Assembly (NCBI RefSeq): GCF_036169555.1
Contig: NZ_CP108032.1
Coordinates: 3,472,001 to 3,536,000, forward strand
DNA length: 64,000 nt
Source: Streptomyces sp. NBC_00306
GTDB lineage: Bacteria > Actinomycetota > Actinomycetes > Streptomycetales > Streptomycetaceae
Direction: 5' to 3'
Below, in pieces: positions 8,319-16,922 of this stretch. The notes beneath the pieces were generated by a model that worked only from the letters and a program-made list of their open reading frames with translations, did no database searches and was not told the origin of the DNA. The position numbers and the translations under genes are program-made. The stretch's first letter is position 1. Every line of letters starts with the position of its first letter.

Positions 8319-9305
8319 TCACAGCGTGACGTCGGTGCTCATGTACTCGATGGCGACCGGGTTGGTCCCGTCGTACAGGGCAGTGAACCCGAACTTGGGG
8401 CGAATGACCTCGGTGCCCTCGACCGTGGGCGGCGCGTCGTCGATCTTGATGGCGGGCAGCTTGATGCGGAACGTCTCCGCATGTGTCAGCGCGATGATCG
8501 GACCGACGAACTCCCACACGAGGGACGTTGCGGCATCCGAGGTGTGCAGGTCATCGACCGTGGTGGCGACGTAGTCCATCTCCAGCGTGCCCGTGATCTT
8601 CGTGAGCTCGTTGAGGATCGGCTCCTTCTTCAGCGCGGACTGGTTCGCATAGAACCGGTCGACAGCCATGCCGCGCTCGATCTTCACCGAGACCTTTCGG
8701 ACGCCGTCGAGGGCCGTCTCCGTGCCGTAGCTGCCTGTCTTCAGCGCCATCTGCCCGAAGTGGAACGGGGCCATCGACGGGTAGCTCGCGGCGGCCAGGG
8801 TCTGCGTCTCGTCGCAGTCCTTGCCGTCGATTTCGAAGGAGGCCTGCAGCATGCCGCCGGCCTCGCACGAGAACTCCGCGCTCAGGATCTTGCAGCCGAC
8901 GAACGTCTTGTCCTGCACCACACCGGTGGTGAGCGGCACGCCCTTCTGGATCGTGAGCGACTTGCCGAAGTTGTCGGCCAGGAGGTGCGTCTGCAGGTAC
9001 GCCGCGGTGGCTCCCTGCTGGGCAGGCGTGACCGACGTTCCCATCAGGGCCTGCAGGAACAGGCCCATCAGCTTGTTGGTAACTTCCATGTCGAGGGAGC
9101 CTGCGGCTTCCCGCTGGGTTACCACGCGCCGCGAGGCGAGCGGCAGCAGGCGCCCGGCGGCGATGCCCGCGGAGGTGGCCGTCGTCTTCTTGAGAGCGAG
9201 GCTTTCCTTCGTGAACTCAGGGAACTTCGTGGGCGCCACGAACGTGCCGTAGCTGCTCTCCGCAGCGACGCCGATCTGTGCGCCAAGACCTGATCCGATC
9301 GCCAT
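8319..9305 (-). CDS. Major tail (tube) protein
   Basis: 328 residues beginning MAIGSGLGAQIGVAAESSYG, a start very common among actinophage major tail proteins. It is beta-rich, with no membrane segment and few Cys residues. The ATG overlaps the stop of the upstream gene (TAATG), indicating coupling. It lies just upstream of the neck protein, chaperones and tape measure. At 328 residues it is larger than a minimal ~200-residue tube subunit, so an additional surface domain is likely in the C-terminal half. Confidence 0.87.
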   Translation of the reverse strand: MAIGSGLGAQIGVAAESSYGTFVAPTKFPEFTKESLALKKTTATSAGIAAGRLLPLASRRVVTQREAAGSLDMEVTNKLMGLFLQALMGTSVTPAQQGATAAYLQTHLLADNFGKSLTIQKGVPLTTGVVQDKTFVGCKILSAEFSCEAGGMLQASFEIDGKDCDETQTLAAASYPSMAPFHFGQMALKTGSYGTETALDGVRKVSVKIERGMAVDRFYANQSALKKEPILNELTKITGTLEMDYVATTVDDLHTSDAATSLVWEFVGPIIALTHAETFRIKLPAIKIDDAPPTVEGTEVIRPKFGFTALYDGTNPVAIEYMSTDVTL

Positions 9306-9616
9306 TACGCGTCACCCCTCCTGCTGCGTGCAGCCCTCGCGGGCGCGGTGGTCTCCTGCTCGGGCGCCGGGTCGGCGGCGGGCGGTGCTTCCTCGGCCGG
9401 GGGCAGGTCGCCCTCGCTCGGGCCCTCGGTTTCCTCGGGTTCGGTGTCCGGCCAGACCCAGCCCGGCGGTTCCTCTACGGACACCCAGGTCGACGTCTGT
9501 CCGACGTAGCCGCCGAAGCGGTCGTCAGGAACCTCGACCAGCTCGTCAGGGTGAACGGTCCGCCCGAGCTCCGGCACGGTGACCGGCTCCGGGCCGATGT
9601 AGCGCACACGCGCCAT
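9305..9616 (-). CDS. Hypothetical small acidic connector-region protein
   Basis: 103 residues. The first ~50 form a compact beta pattern (VRYIGPEPVTVPELGRTVHP) that resembles small actinophage head-tail proteins. The last ~50 are disordered, rich in Pro and Glu, with a basic end (RAARSRRGDA). Its stop overlaps the start of the tail tube gene by one base. The neighbour at 10928-11146 has a similar plan: short beta core plus basic tail. No specific function can be assigned. Confidence 0.6.
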   Translation of the reverse strand: MARVRYIGPEPVTVPELGRTVHPDELVEVPDDRFGGYVGQTSTWVSVEEPPGWVWPDTEPEETEGPSEGDLPPAEEAPPAADPAPEQETTAPARAARSRRGDA

Positions 9617-9644
9617 GGCTGTACTCCTTGGGTGGGTGGGGTCT

Positions 9645-10112
9645 TCAGATGCGGGCGCGGAGTGCGATGCTCCAGGCGATTCCGGCCCGGACGCCCTGGT
9701 CGGTGTTCGCCTGCTTGAGGACGCCGGCCGTGAACTCCGACCAGAGGACGGAGCCGTTCAGGGTCGGCGCGTCCGGAGTGCCGCCGGATGCGCGGATCGC
9801 CAGCTCGATGACACCGAGCAGTTCGAACGCGCGGGTCCGGCGGGCGTGCATGTCTCGGTCGCCGGTCCACGTGTCGACCCAGCCGAGGACGACGGCCTGC
9901 TCGTCGCGGGTTCGGGCGCCGGCGTACGCGAACGTCTGGGTGATCTGCACGGCTTCGTCGCTCTCGGGCTGCCAGCCGACGGCGACATAGTCCTTGGCTG
10001 ACTGGTCGCCCGTCGGCGGGCCGTCCAGAACCTGCACGCCCTGCAGACCAGGCGCGGCTCGCAGGATGGCCAGCAGTGCGTCGATGGCGCCGGGTACGGC
10101 AGAGGTAGCCAT
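9645..10112 (-). CDS. Tail terminator / head-tail joining-like protein
   Basis: 155 residues from the ATG at 10112, which overlaps the upstream stop (TGATG); a GTG one codon earlier is the alternative. The helix-strand pattern (AIDALLAILRAAPGLQGVQV, then YVAVGW and VVLGWVDTW) and the size match tail terminators and related completion proteins. These cap the tail tube and contact the neck. The position between the gp6-like adaptor and the tube gene supports this. Assignment is by fold-like pattern and synteny rather than a specific motif. Confidence 0.65.
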   Translation of the reverse strand: MATSAVPGAIDALLAILRAAPGLQGVQVLDGPPTGDQSAKDYVAVGWQPESDEAVQITQTFAYAGARTRDEQAVVLGWVDTWTGDRDMHARRTRAFELLGVIELAIRASGGTPDAPTLNGSVLWSEFTAGVLKQANTDQGVRAGIAWSIALRARI

Positions 10113-10924
10113 CACGCCATCCCCGGGCCGGTGTTGTCCGGGTTGAGCAGCTGCATCGCCCGGTTCGGGATGGCATAGCCCAAGCCCGGGATGGGCTCGG
10201 TGACGTCAAAGTCGCCGACTCCCATCTGCGGCCGGCCCGGGCCCTGCCGTGTGCGCCACAGGTGCTGCAGGATGATGCGCGCCGCACCGGTGATGTTCGC
10301 GGTGACGATGCGCCTGCCGGCCCTGTACGTCACGTCCAGCGGTCCGCGGAGAATGCCGCCACCGAGAAGGCTCACGAGGCCGGTGTCGCCGTCCAGAGAC
10401 AGCGTGTCGGGCTCGTAGGACATGCCGCCGGTCAGTACTCCGGCGACGGACACCAGCTCCAGCGCGGGCCGTTCCCTCAGCGCGATGCACGAGACGCGGT
10501 CCGCGGTGTGCCGTTCGGTCACGGTGCGGACGACGACCGGGCCCACGAAGTACTCCACGCACTGTGTGGTCGCGTCGACCCAGTGGCGTACCTCGTCATC
10601 GTCGTCGTCGGTGACCATGGTCAGGTGCTTCTTGGCTTCGGCCAGCGACATGATCGCGGTCGACGTCGAGGGCCGGACGTCGAACATGTCGGTGTAGGCG
10701 TGGGCCGGGCCGGTGAACACCCAGCGCACGGTGTGCCGTCCGGCCTGCGCGGTGACGTAGTCGGCGGTGTACTCGCCGGTGTCGCCCTCAGTGGCTACCG
10801 GGCTGGCGGTCGTCCCGTCGGGCAGGCCGATGGTGACGGTCGCCGTGGCGGCGGTGGCGGGGGTGCCGTCCGGGTCCCGGCACTCTGCGGTCAGGCGCGC
10901 GGTCGCGCCGAGATCGAACGGCAT
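10112..10924 (-). CDS. Head-tail adaptor (HK97 gp6-like) with N-terminal Ig-like domain
   Basis: 270 residues. The N-terminal ~85 residues look like an immunoglobulin-type beta sandwich (TVTIGLPDGT, then ADYVTAQAGRHTVRWVF). After a short linker comes the helical adaptor domain (MSLAEAKKHLTMVTDDDDDE, then VDATTQCVEYFVGPVV), typical of gp6/gp15 connectors that bind the portal. The domain order is the point of interest: Ig-like domains are usually on surface-exposed capsid or tail proteins. It is one of a contiguous set of connector genes downstream of the capsid. Confidence 0.8.
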   Translation of the reverse strand: MPFDLGATARLTAECRDPDGTPATAATATVTIGLPDGTTASPVATEGDTGEYTADYVTAQAGRHTVRWVFTGPAHAYTDMFDVRPSTSTAIMSLAEAKKHLTMVTDDDDDEVRHWVDATTQCVEYFVGPVVVRTVTERHTADRVSCIALRERPALELVSVAGVLTGGMSYEPDTLSLDGDTGLVSLLGGGILRGPLDVTYRAGRRIVTANITGAARIILQHLWRTRQGPGRPQMGVGDFDVTEPIPGLGYAIPNRAMQLLNPDNTGPGMA

Positions 10925-10927
10925 CTC

Positions 10928-11146
10928 TCACCCCTTCCGGGCAGGGCGGCGGGCGCGGGGCCGTGCCGCCTTCTCAGGGGCCGTCGTGGCGCCCTCCGGG
11001 GTTTCCACGGGTTCGCTGCGGACCATGACGGCACGGACGCCGTCAGCCCACTTGGCCGCCTCGGAGCCGGGCAGGTCGACTTCCTGTCCCGGCTCCCAGG
11101 CGAAATCCGAACCCGCAGCACTCACGAGCATGCGGATCCGGGCCAT
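10928..11146 (-). CDS. Small hypothetical protein of the head module
   Basis: 72 residues. A short beta-type core (ARIRMLVSAAGSDFAWEPGQ) is followed by an extended, strongly basic end (PRARRPARKG). It starts by overlapping the upstream stop (TGATG) and ends 3 bp before the adaptor gene. Proteins of this size and plan are common between capsid and adaptor genes in actinophages, but their role is not established. It may bind DNA or capsid with its basic tail. Confidence 0.62.
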   Translation of the reverse strand: MARIRMLVSAAGSDFAWEPGQEVDLPGSEAAKWADGVRAVMVRSEPVETPEGATTAPEKAARPRARRPARKG

Positions 11147-11538
11147 CAGCCACCCAGCCCCTGGTGCCGCTCGTTGACCTCGCGCTCGGCCTTGGCCTCG
11201 GCCGTCTTCACGGCCGCGTCCTGGGCGTCCTTCAGGGCCTGCACGTCGGCGTCCGGCTCGGACGAACCGGCGCCGCCCTCGCCCTCCTTCGAGCTCACCC
11301 CGCGGGCGGCGACGTCGACAGCGGACGCGGCCTGAACCGCAAGCTGCTCCTTGGCCGCGGCGATGGCCACGTCCTTGTCGCCGATGAACTCGGGGGCGAC
11401 CTGGTCCATCGACCCGTCGGCCTTGCGCGAGGCCATGACGATGCGGTCGTGGTCGCCGTGCTCGGCCGCCGCCGCGGACGGCTTGGCCTGCAGTACCCCG
11501 GAGTCCGGGGCGCTGTCCTTCCTGGGCGTGTTCGCCAT
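11146..11538 (-). CDS. Hypothetical head-module protein, possibly scaffold-like or decorating
   Basis: 130 residues, acidic and Ala-rich, with a predicted coiled coil over the C-terminal half (ADVQALKDAQDAAVKTAEAK). It lacks cysteines and membrane segments. It lies 20 bp downstream of the major capsid gene and is coupled to the following small gene. The composition would suit a small scaffold-like or decoration protein, but the capsid protein already has its own N-terminal delta-type domain, so scaffolding may not be needed. Function unknown. Confidence 0.6.
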   Translation of the reverse strand: MANTPRKDSAPDSGVLQAKPSAAAAEHGDHDRIVMASRKADGSMDQVAPEFIGDKDVAIAAAKEQLAVQAASAVDVAARGVSSKEGEGGAGSSEPDADVQALKDAQDAAVKTAEAKAEREVNERHQGLGG

Positions 11539-11558
11539 GATGCTGGTCTCCCTCGGGA

Positions 11559-12821
11559 TCAGGTGGCGGAGTTGCGGTACGCCTTGTAGGCGGCCGTGTC
11601 CTGCGGGGTGCCGTCGGTCCGCGCGAACGCGAGGAACCCGACCTGCAGGAAGTCCGCGTAGCGCTCGGCCAGGCGGATCAGCTGGACGTCCTGGACGTCA
11701 CGGATCAGGTAGCCGGCGAAGAAGTCGCCGAACAGGATCGACTTGGCGTTTGCCGCCATGACGGGCATGTCCTGGTTGACCGTGTACTTGTAGCCGAGCA
11801 GGAGGTCCGGGACGCCGGCCTGAACGGACGGCTCCCACAGCGGGCGCTGCTGGCCGTCCTTGAGCTTCCGCGCCGCAGCGAGGGCCGTGTCGTGGAGCAT
11901 GAATCCGGCGCGGCCACCGAGGCGGTACGCCGGGTCCACCGAGTGGATGAGGTCGATCAGGTCGTCGTAGATGACCGACGTCGTCTGACCCGTGGTGCCC
12001 GTCTTGCCGATGACTGCGTTGGTCTGCACGCCCTCCGGCTGGGCGGTGCCGGTGCCGGTGGTGAAGTGGGCGTTCTGCGCGCGGCCGATGCGCTGGCCGA
12101 GCTTGCCCGCGAGCCACGCCTCCATGTCGAACGCGGAGTCGTTGAGCAGCTGCAGGGAGACCCGCACCAGCTTCGAGGTGTAGACGTACGCCCCGACGTC
12201 GGCCTGCCCAAGCGTGACGTCCTGCTCGGTGACCTGGGTGTTCTCCGCGAGGATCGCGCCCACGTTGGCCGTGTCGTCGTTCGTCGGCCACGGCAGCGTC
12301 GCGCCGGTCTCGGTCGTGATGACCTCCGCGACGTCACGCATGGCGCCGAAGAACTTCATCGTCTCGACCATCTTGGCCCGGAACGGCGCGGGCACCATGT
12401 AGCCGCCGGCCGCGCCGGTGGCCACGCCCTGGGCGCGGAGCTCCTTGCCGTCGACGAACCCGGTGCGCAGGGTCTTGCGCTCCTCGGAGGAGAGCTCGGT
12501 GGTTCCCTCGCGCATCCAGGAACGCCAGGCGCTCTCGTAGGCCCTGACGCCCTCCTCGCCGCCGTGGCGGCGCCGGGCCTCCTCGCCTTCCTCGGTGTCG
12601 GCCGAGGCGGTGACGACCTGCGAGTAGTCGACGCTCGACAGGCGGGCGTGCCGCTCCTCGGTCTCGATCTCGGAGGACAGGCGCTCGACGTCGGCGAGCG
12701 CCGCGTCCCACGCCGTCTTGTCCTCGGCGGACAGGGGCTTGTCGTCGCCCCGGCTCTGGAAGTCCTGAGCGGCAGCCCAGGCGGTGGCCCGCTTGTCGAG
12801 CAGGCCCTGAAGCTTTGACAT
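11559..12821 (-). CDS. Major capsid protein, HK97 fold
   Basis: 420 residues from the ATG at 12821 (MSKLQGLLDK). The first ~130 residues are a charged coiled coil, the delta/scaffolding region removed by the prohead protease. The mature part starts near ELRAQGVATGAAGGYMVP and contains the characteristic TTGTGTAQPEGV motif and RIGRAQNAHF, both standard in HK97-type capsids. It is preceded by the protease and portal genes, the canonical order. A GTG five codons upstream is an alternative start, but the ATG is better placed. Confidence 0.96.
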   Translation of the reverse strand: MSKLQGLLDKRATAWAAAQDFQSRGDDKPLSAEDKTAWDAALADVERLSSEIETEERHARLSSVDYSQVVTASADTEEGEEARRRHGGEEGVRAYESAWRSWMREGTTELSSEERKTLRTGFVDGKELRAQGVATGAAGGYMVPAPFRAKMVETMKFFGAMRDVAEVITTETGATLPWPTNDDTANVGAILAENTQVTEQDVTLGQADVGAYVYTSKLVRVSLQLLNDSAFDMEAWLAGKLGQRIGRAQNAHFTTGTGTAQPEGVQTNAVIGKTGTTGQTTSVIYDDLIDLIHSVDPAYRLGGRAGFMLHDTALAAARKLKDGQQRPLWEPSVQAGVPDLLLGYKYTVNQDMPVMAANAKSILFGDFFAGYLIRDVQDVQLIRLAERYADFLQVGFLAFARTDGTPQDTAAYKAYRNSAT

Positions 12822-12840
12822 CTGTGCCTCCAGCACAACG

Positions 12841-12867
12841 AGCCCCGCCGCCAGATGGCGAGGGGCT
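12841..12867 (-). terminator. Stem-loop between protease and capsid genes
   Basis: AGCCCC pairs with GGGGCT around an inner CGCC/GGCG stem. It begins about 20 bases after the protease stop and ends about 20 bases before the capsid start. A hairpin here could raise capsid mRNA stability or partly block read-through. It has no U-tract. Confidence 0.4.
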
Positions 12868-12887
12868 GGGGATGGGGTTGAGAGCGG

Positions 12888-13631
12888 CTACCGCGCCAGG
12901 CGGAAGCGAGCGGCGAGCGCCTCCATGCGCATCGCCTGACGGCCCCCAGTGGTCTCTCCCGGCTGGGTTGCGTCGGTGCCGCGAGTGGACTCACCCGGCT
13001 CGCGGCGGAAGTTCAGGAGTTCGGGCCGGTACTGGGCCCGGCGGTCGAACGCGGCGTCGTCGCCACGGGCGGCCAGCGCAACACCGACGGACCGGAGTCC
13101 GGCGTCGGTGTCCTCGTAGGCGGGGAACGTGACCGCGGAGACCTCGTACAGCTGCACTTCGCGGATGATGCGCAGCTCGGCCTCGGCCTTGTCGCCGCTG
13201 ACCGTCTCGATCTCGACCGGCTCCCACTCGTCCTTGACGACGCGGAAGCCGAAGCTCATGCCGGTGATGTTCCGGTTCTCCAGGTTGACGATCAGGTCGG
13301 CGACGTAGGAGAGACGCTGGTCGAGGTCGGCGTCGACCGCGAGGCCGACGTCGTCCTGCGCCAGGCGCAGCGACTGCGCCGAGACGCGCGAGACGACCAG
13401 GCGGGTGTCATGGTCCACGAGGAACCGGGCATCTCCCTCAGCCAGGGTCTTGGTGAACGCGCCGTCGGCGATCTCCTCATAGAAACCCCAGGTCAGCGGG
13501 TTGCCGATCGCGGTCCGTGAGTTGAACACGGCAGCGTGCCCCTCGAACCCGGGCGGGCTGCCTTCCCCTGCCTCGCGAATCTGCAGCCCGGCCGAGGCCA
13601 GGGTGAGGTCGCGTCGCTCCTCAGTCCTCAT
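12888..13631 (-). CDS. Prohead protease (caudovirus U35/S78 type)
   Basis: 247 residues from the ATG at 13631, overlapping the portal stop by 11 bp. Recognisable motifs are GHAAVFNS near residue 32, the FLVDHDTR segment with the catalytic His near residue 72, and ITGMSFGFRV with the catalytic Ser near residue 125. These fit the herpesvirus-like assemblin fold. It cleaves the N-terminal delta region of the capsid protein during maturation. The C-terminal ~60 residues are disordered and probably lost through self-cleavage. Confidence 0.93.
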   Translation of the reverse strand: MRTEERRDLTLASAGLQIREAGEGSPPGFEGHAAVFNSRTAIGNPLTWGFYEEIADGAFTKTLAEGDARFLVDHDTRLVVSRVSAQSLRLAQDDVGLAVDADLDQRLSYVADLIVNLENRNITGMSFGFRVVKDEWEPVEIETVSGDKAEAELRIIREVQLYEVSAVTFPAYEDTDAGLRSVGVALAARGDDAAFDRRAQYRPELLNFRREPGESTRGTDATQPGETTGGRQAMRMEALAARFRLAR

Positions 13632-14946
13632 CGTCCTCGCCTTCCGTGGTCGGGTGGTCGGGTGTCTCCAGCAGCCGGCGGGCCTCCGCGATGAGGGCGG
13701 CGGCGCGGGCGGCGTTGTCGCTCGCGGCCGCGGGTTCCTTCGGTGCCAGCGGGTCGGACCCCAGCGGAGCCATGTACGTCGGCTGCAGGAAGCCCTGCCC
13801 GTCGCCACCCGGGATGGGCGGCAGGTCTTCGAGTGCGCGGATGTCATCAGCGCAGTACGCGCCGATGTCGCGCATCGCGCGGTAGAAGGTGGCGCGGCTG
13901 GAGCTGTCGCCGCGGAGCAGGCCCTGCAGCGCGTACTTGGCGTACTCGTTGGGGGGCAGCAGCTCCTTGGTGATGCGCTGCTCGGCCGGCTGCAGCCACT
14001 GCGGACCCAGGTCGAACGTGACCCAGCCCTGCACCTGCTGCTCCAGCCCTGTGCCCCAACTGGTCGACTTCTCCGTGGACATCAGCAGGAACGGCGGCAC
14101 GCCGAACATGCGGGCAATCTCCGTCACCTGGAATTGCCGGGACTCAAGGAACTGGGCGTCGCTGTTCGGCATCGTGACCGGCGTGAACGAGGCGTCCGAG
14201 TCCAGCACGGCGACGCGCTGGGCGTTCGAGACGCCGGACGCGCCAGCCTCCCAGCGGGCTTTCAGGCTCGCCGCCTGCCCGTCGTTCAGCTTGGACTTGG
14301 TGGTGATGAGGCCACCAAGCAGGTTGCCGCGGCCGAACAGCGCGCCAGCGGACCGCTCGGCCGCCTGCGCGAGGCTGATTCCCTCCGCAGCCAGACGCAC
14401 CGGAGAGAGGCCCTGGATGCCGTCATAGCCCAGGCCGGGCATGTGCAGGATGTCGCGGGACGACAGGACGCGCTGGACGCCCCAGTCGTCGGTGACGTCG
14501 AACAGCTTGCCGCCCGGGATCTCCTCAGACGGGCGGACCCGGTACGGGCGGACCTTGCTCGGATGGACGGGCCACAACTGGACGATGTTGCCCGCCCGGT
14601 CGCGGACCTTCTGCAGGTAGCCGTCGCCCCACAGCACCCGAGCGGCGAACGCCAGCCGCCACACCTCCAGCGCTGTCAGCTCGGGGTGCGGGTCCTTCAA
14701 CAGCTTGAGCTGGGTTCGGTCGCGGGTGCCGTCGACATAAGAGTGCAGCGGCAGCGCCGCGGACACGCCAGCGATCAGACCCACGCACCGCCACACCGCC
14801 GGCGTCTGCAGCGACGACGACTCCGAGACGGGCACCCCCGCGTCGGTCTTGGCGCCGCCGAACAGGTCCAGCAGAGAAGCACTGGTCAGAGGCACGGCCG
14901 GGTTCTCCAGGCTGTCCCGCTTCTCGAACATGCCGAACACGCTCAC
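13621..14946 (-). CDS. Portal protein (HK97 gp3-like, phage_portal family)
   Basis: 441 residues. Characteristic segments include TPAVWRCVGLIAGVSAALPL near residue 50, LEVWRLAFAARVLWGDGYLQ, LSPVRLAAEGISLAQAAERS, and FGVPPFLLMSTEKSTSWGTG followed by GWVTFDLGPQWLQ. This is the standard order for the HK97 family. The dodecameric ring at the capsid vertex forms the DNA channel and docks terminase. The last ~60 residues are Ala/Glu-rich and disordered. The gene overlaps the small membrane-protein gene upstream by 4 bp. Confidence 0.96.
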   Translation of the reverse strand: MSVFGMFEKRDSLENPAVPLTSASLLDLFGGAKTDAGVPVSESSSLQTPAVWRCVGLIAGVSAALPLHSYVDGTRDRTQLKLLKDPHPELTALEVWRLAFAARVLWGDGYLQKVRDRAGNIVQLWPVHPSKVRPYRVRPSEEIPGGKLFDVTDDWGVQRVLSSRDILHMPGLGYDGIQGLSPVRLAAEGISLAQAAERSAGALFGRGNLLGGLITTKSKLNDGQAASLKARWEAGASGVSNAQRVAVLDSDASFTPVTMPNSDAQFLESRQFQVTEIARMFGVPPFLLMSTEKSTSWGTGLEQQVQGWVTFDLGPQWLQPAEQRITKELLPPNEYAKYALQGLLRGDSSSRATFYRAMRDIGAYCADDIRALEDLPPIPGGDGQGFLQPTYMAPLGSDPLAPKEPAAASDNAARAAALIAEARRLLETPDHPTTEGEDDED

Positions 14947-15110
14947 CGCCCCGCCCCCTTCCGTCGCTTGCGCTCCGCCTGGACCCGCTCAAGCGCGGCC
15001 ACGCCCATCGCGCCGCCCAGGATCATCGCCGCCGGCGGCGACCACAGGGCCACGCCCGCGACGATCAGGGCGACAAACGCCAGCTCCACGGCCAGCAGGA
15101 TTAGATCCAC
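14943..15110 (-). CDS. Small single- or double-span membrane protein between terminase and portal
   Basis: 55 residues from a GTG at 15110 that lies inside the last codons of the terminase gene. The first ~40 residues are strongly hydrophobic (ILLAVELAFVALIVAGVALW, then AAMILGGAMGVAAL), and the protein ends in a basic tail (ERKRRKGAGR). It is overlapped at both ends, so it is almost certainly translated by coupling. A longer frame upstream is antiparallel-quality sequence and not supported. The function is unknown; possibilities are superinfection exclusion or assembly at the membrane. Confidence 0.55.
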   Translation of the reverse strand: MDLILLAVELAFVALIVAGVALWSPPAAMILGGAMGVAALERVQAERKRRKGAGR

Positions 15111-16675
15111 AGGTTCGGCGCCCCTTCCGGCTCCGCGTCCTTGCGCTCCGCGTAGCCCCACATGGCGAACGTGGCGCCCATCAGCGGGCTGATATCGACG
15201 CCCACGCCCCGGCGCTTCCACGCCCAGCCGTCACCGATGGGCCGCTTGTCCGCGCCCGCCAGCGCCGTGGACAGAGGCCCCGGCCCGAGGTGCGTGATGG
15301 TCTGCTCGACGGCGGCGTCGTAGAACTGGGCGCACGCTGCTGCGACCTGGCGGGCCTTCGGGTGGAGCAGCAGGTCGTCGATCTCCTGTTCGTCCATGCC
15401 CGCCTCTTCGAGGGCCTTGCGGACCGCGGGAATGAGGGAGCCGGCTGGGCTGCCCTCGTCGATGACGACGGCCACGGGCTGCCACTTCATGACCAGTTCG
15501 GCCAGCCGCTCCGGCGCCCAGCCCGTACCGGGCCGGTGGTCAATGACCTCGACCTGCGCGGCTTCCAGCTCGACGGCGTTCTCCGTGGCCCGGCCGGCGG
15601 CGCAGATGGCCGTGTGGGACCGCTCAGGCGTCGTGTCGAGGGCGAACGCCACCGGGTTGCCCATCTCTGCCCGGCCGTTCACCAGGGCCTGCCAGGCGTC
15701 CTCGCCGATGATGCGCCAGGTGTCGGCCGTGTCAGCGGGGTACGTGCCGACACCGAGCCGCTCACGGGCGAAGGACTCGGCCCCGACGGTGAGCCGTTCG
15801 TTGACCGTGTGCTCCAGCGTCAGCCGGTAGCCGATGGCCGGGTTGGCCTTGAGCAGGGAGGCAGGGTCGTCGACGTCGTCGTGCTCCTTGCATCCCGGCT
15901 GGCACTCGTCAGCGTGCGGGTTGATGGACCACTCGAAGTACGCGAGGGACGGGTCAGGGTCGCCCGACTCCAGCCCTTCCAGGGCCCGGCGCCGTAGTCG
16001 TCCCAGCTGCACGGACAGCGAGCCGATGCCGGACGATCCGAGGTACCAGATCTGCGGGTTCGGCACGGCCGCCATGGTGAACATCAGGGCCGCCATGGCG
16101 TCCTCACCGAGGATCATCGCCTCGTCCATGATGTTGCAGTCGCCCGTCATGCCACGGCCCGAGGCCTTCGAGCGGGCGATGAACCGCAGCCGGGCACCGG
16201 ACTTGAGCTCGATGCACTCCTCGCCCGCCTTGCGGCGCACCCGCTCGACCTGCGGGCGCAGCTCGTCACTGCCCGCGATCAGCTCCTCGATGCGGCGCAT
16301 GGCCTCCATCGCGGTCTTCAGCTCGTGCGCGCTGTGCAGGATCAGTTCCTCGTCGAGCAGGAACAGGCCGGCCAGCTGCCTCGCTTCGATGATCGCGCCC
16401 TTGCCGTTCTGCCTCGGCACGTTGACCGCGCACTCCCATGCGGCCCAGGTGCCGTCGTCCTTCTCCCGCAGGCCCTGGTCCAGGACGAACCGCTGCCACG
16501 GGTCGAGCTCCAGGCCGACCGACGCGGCCAGTTCAACGGCCTCCTGCCCGGCGCTGGAGAGCGCCCGAGCGGGCACCGTGAAGATGCGCGGCCGCTGGAT
16601 CCCGCAAACCCGCAGGTCAGGGGGCTGCTCGCTTGGTTCGTTGGAGTCGCTCGGCTCGCTTGCGCTTGAGATCAT
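15101..16675 (-). CDS. Terminase large subunit (packaging ATPase and nuclease)
   Basis: 524 residues from the ATG at 16675 (MISSASEPSDS). The ATPase half carries the Walker A-like VPRQNGKG near residue 98, in which the family's variant Lys is present, and the Walker B-type hydrophobic strand in DCNIMDEAMI near residue 180. The nuclease half has Asp-containing strands such as AFALDTTPERS and VAVVIDEGSP. This is the HK97/phiC31-like terminase group. It cuts concatemeric DNA and pumps it through the portal. The start overlaps the small-subunit-like gene by 59 bp in another frame. Confidence 0.95.
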   Translation of the reverse strand: MISSASEPSDSNEPSEQPPDLRVCGIQRPRIFTVPARALSSAGQEAVELAASVGLELDPWQRFVLDQGLREKDDGTWAAWECAVNVPRQNGKGAIIEARQLAGLFLLDEELILHSAHELKTAMEAMRRIEELIAGSDELRPQVERVRRKAGEECIELKSGARLRFIARSKASGRGMTGDCNIMDEAMILGEDAMAALMFTMAAVPNPQIWYLGSSGIGSLSVQLGRLRRRALEGLESGDPDPSLAYFEWSINPHADECQPGCKEHDDVDDPASLLKANPAIGYRLTLEHTVNERLTVGAESFARERLGVGTYPADTADTWRIIGEDAWQALVNGRAEMGNPVAFALDTTPERSHTAICAAGRATENAVELEAAQVEVIDHRPGTGWAPERLAELVMKWQPVAVVIDEGSPAGSLIPAVRKALEEAGMDEQEIDDLLLHPKARQVAAACAQFYDAAVEQTITHLGPGPLSTALAGADKRPIGDGWAWKRRGVGVDISPLMGATFAMWGYAERKDAEPEGAPNLWI

Positions 16676-16922
16676 CGACCGTCCCCCTGCCAGCAGTCGG
16701 GTTGGCGAGGGCGCGGAGCTTGACCATGACGGCCGACAGCTCCCGGGCGACGACCGCTTTCGATGTCGGCGCTTCGGTTGAGTCCATCGCGGCGGCAAGA
16801 TCAAGGGCGACGGCGGTGAGTCCGGCGGACATGCCGCGCGTGCCGAGTTGATCAAGTTCGCGGGTGACCTCTTCGAGGACGGTCAAGATCACCACCCCGT
16901 CACTATCCGTAATGTGACTCAA
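16617..16922 (-). CDS. Terminase small subunit-like protein
   Basis: 101 residues. Mostly helical and moderately charged, ending in the basic sequence KRKRAERLQRTKRAAP. It immediately precedes and overlaps the large subunit gene, the standard small-subunit position. It would bind the packaging site and load the large subunit. No clear HTH consensus can be seen by eye, so the call rests on size, charge and synteny. Two copies of GTCACATT lie at or beside its start codon. Confidence 0.65.
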   Translation of the reverse strand: MSHITDSDGVVILTVLEEVTRELDQLGTRGMSAGLTAVALDLAAAMDSTEAPTSKAVVARELSAVMVKLRALANPTAGRGTVDDLKRKRAERLQRTKRAAP

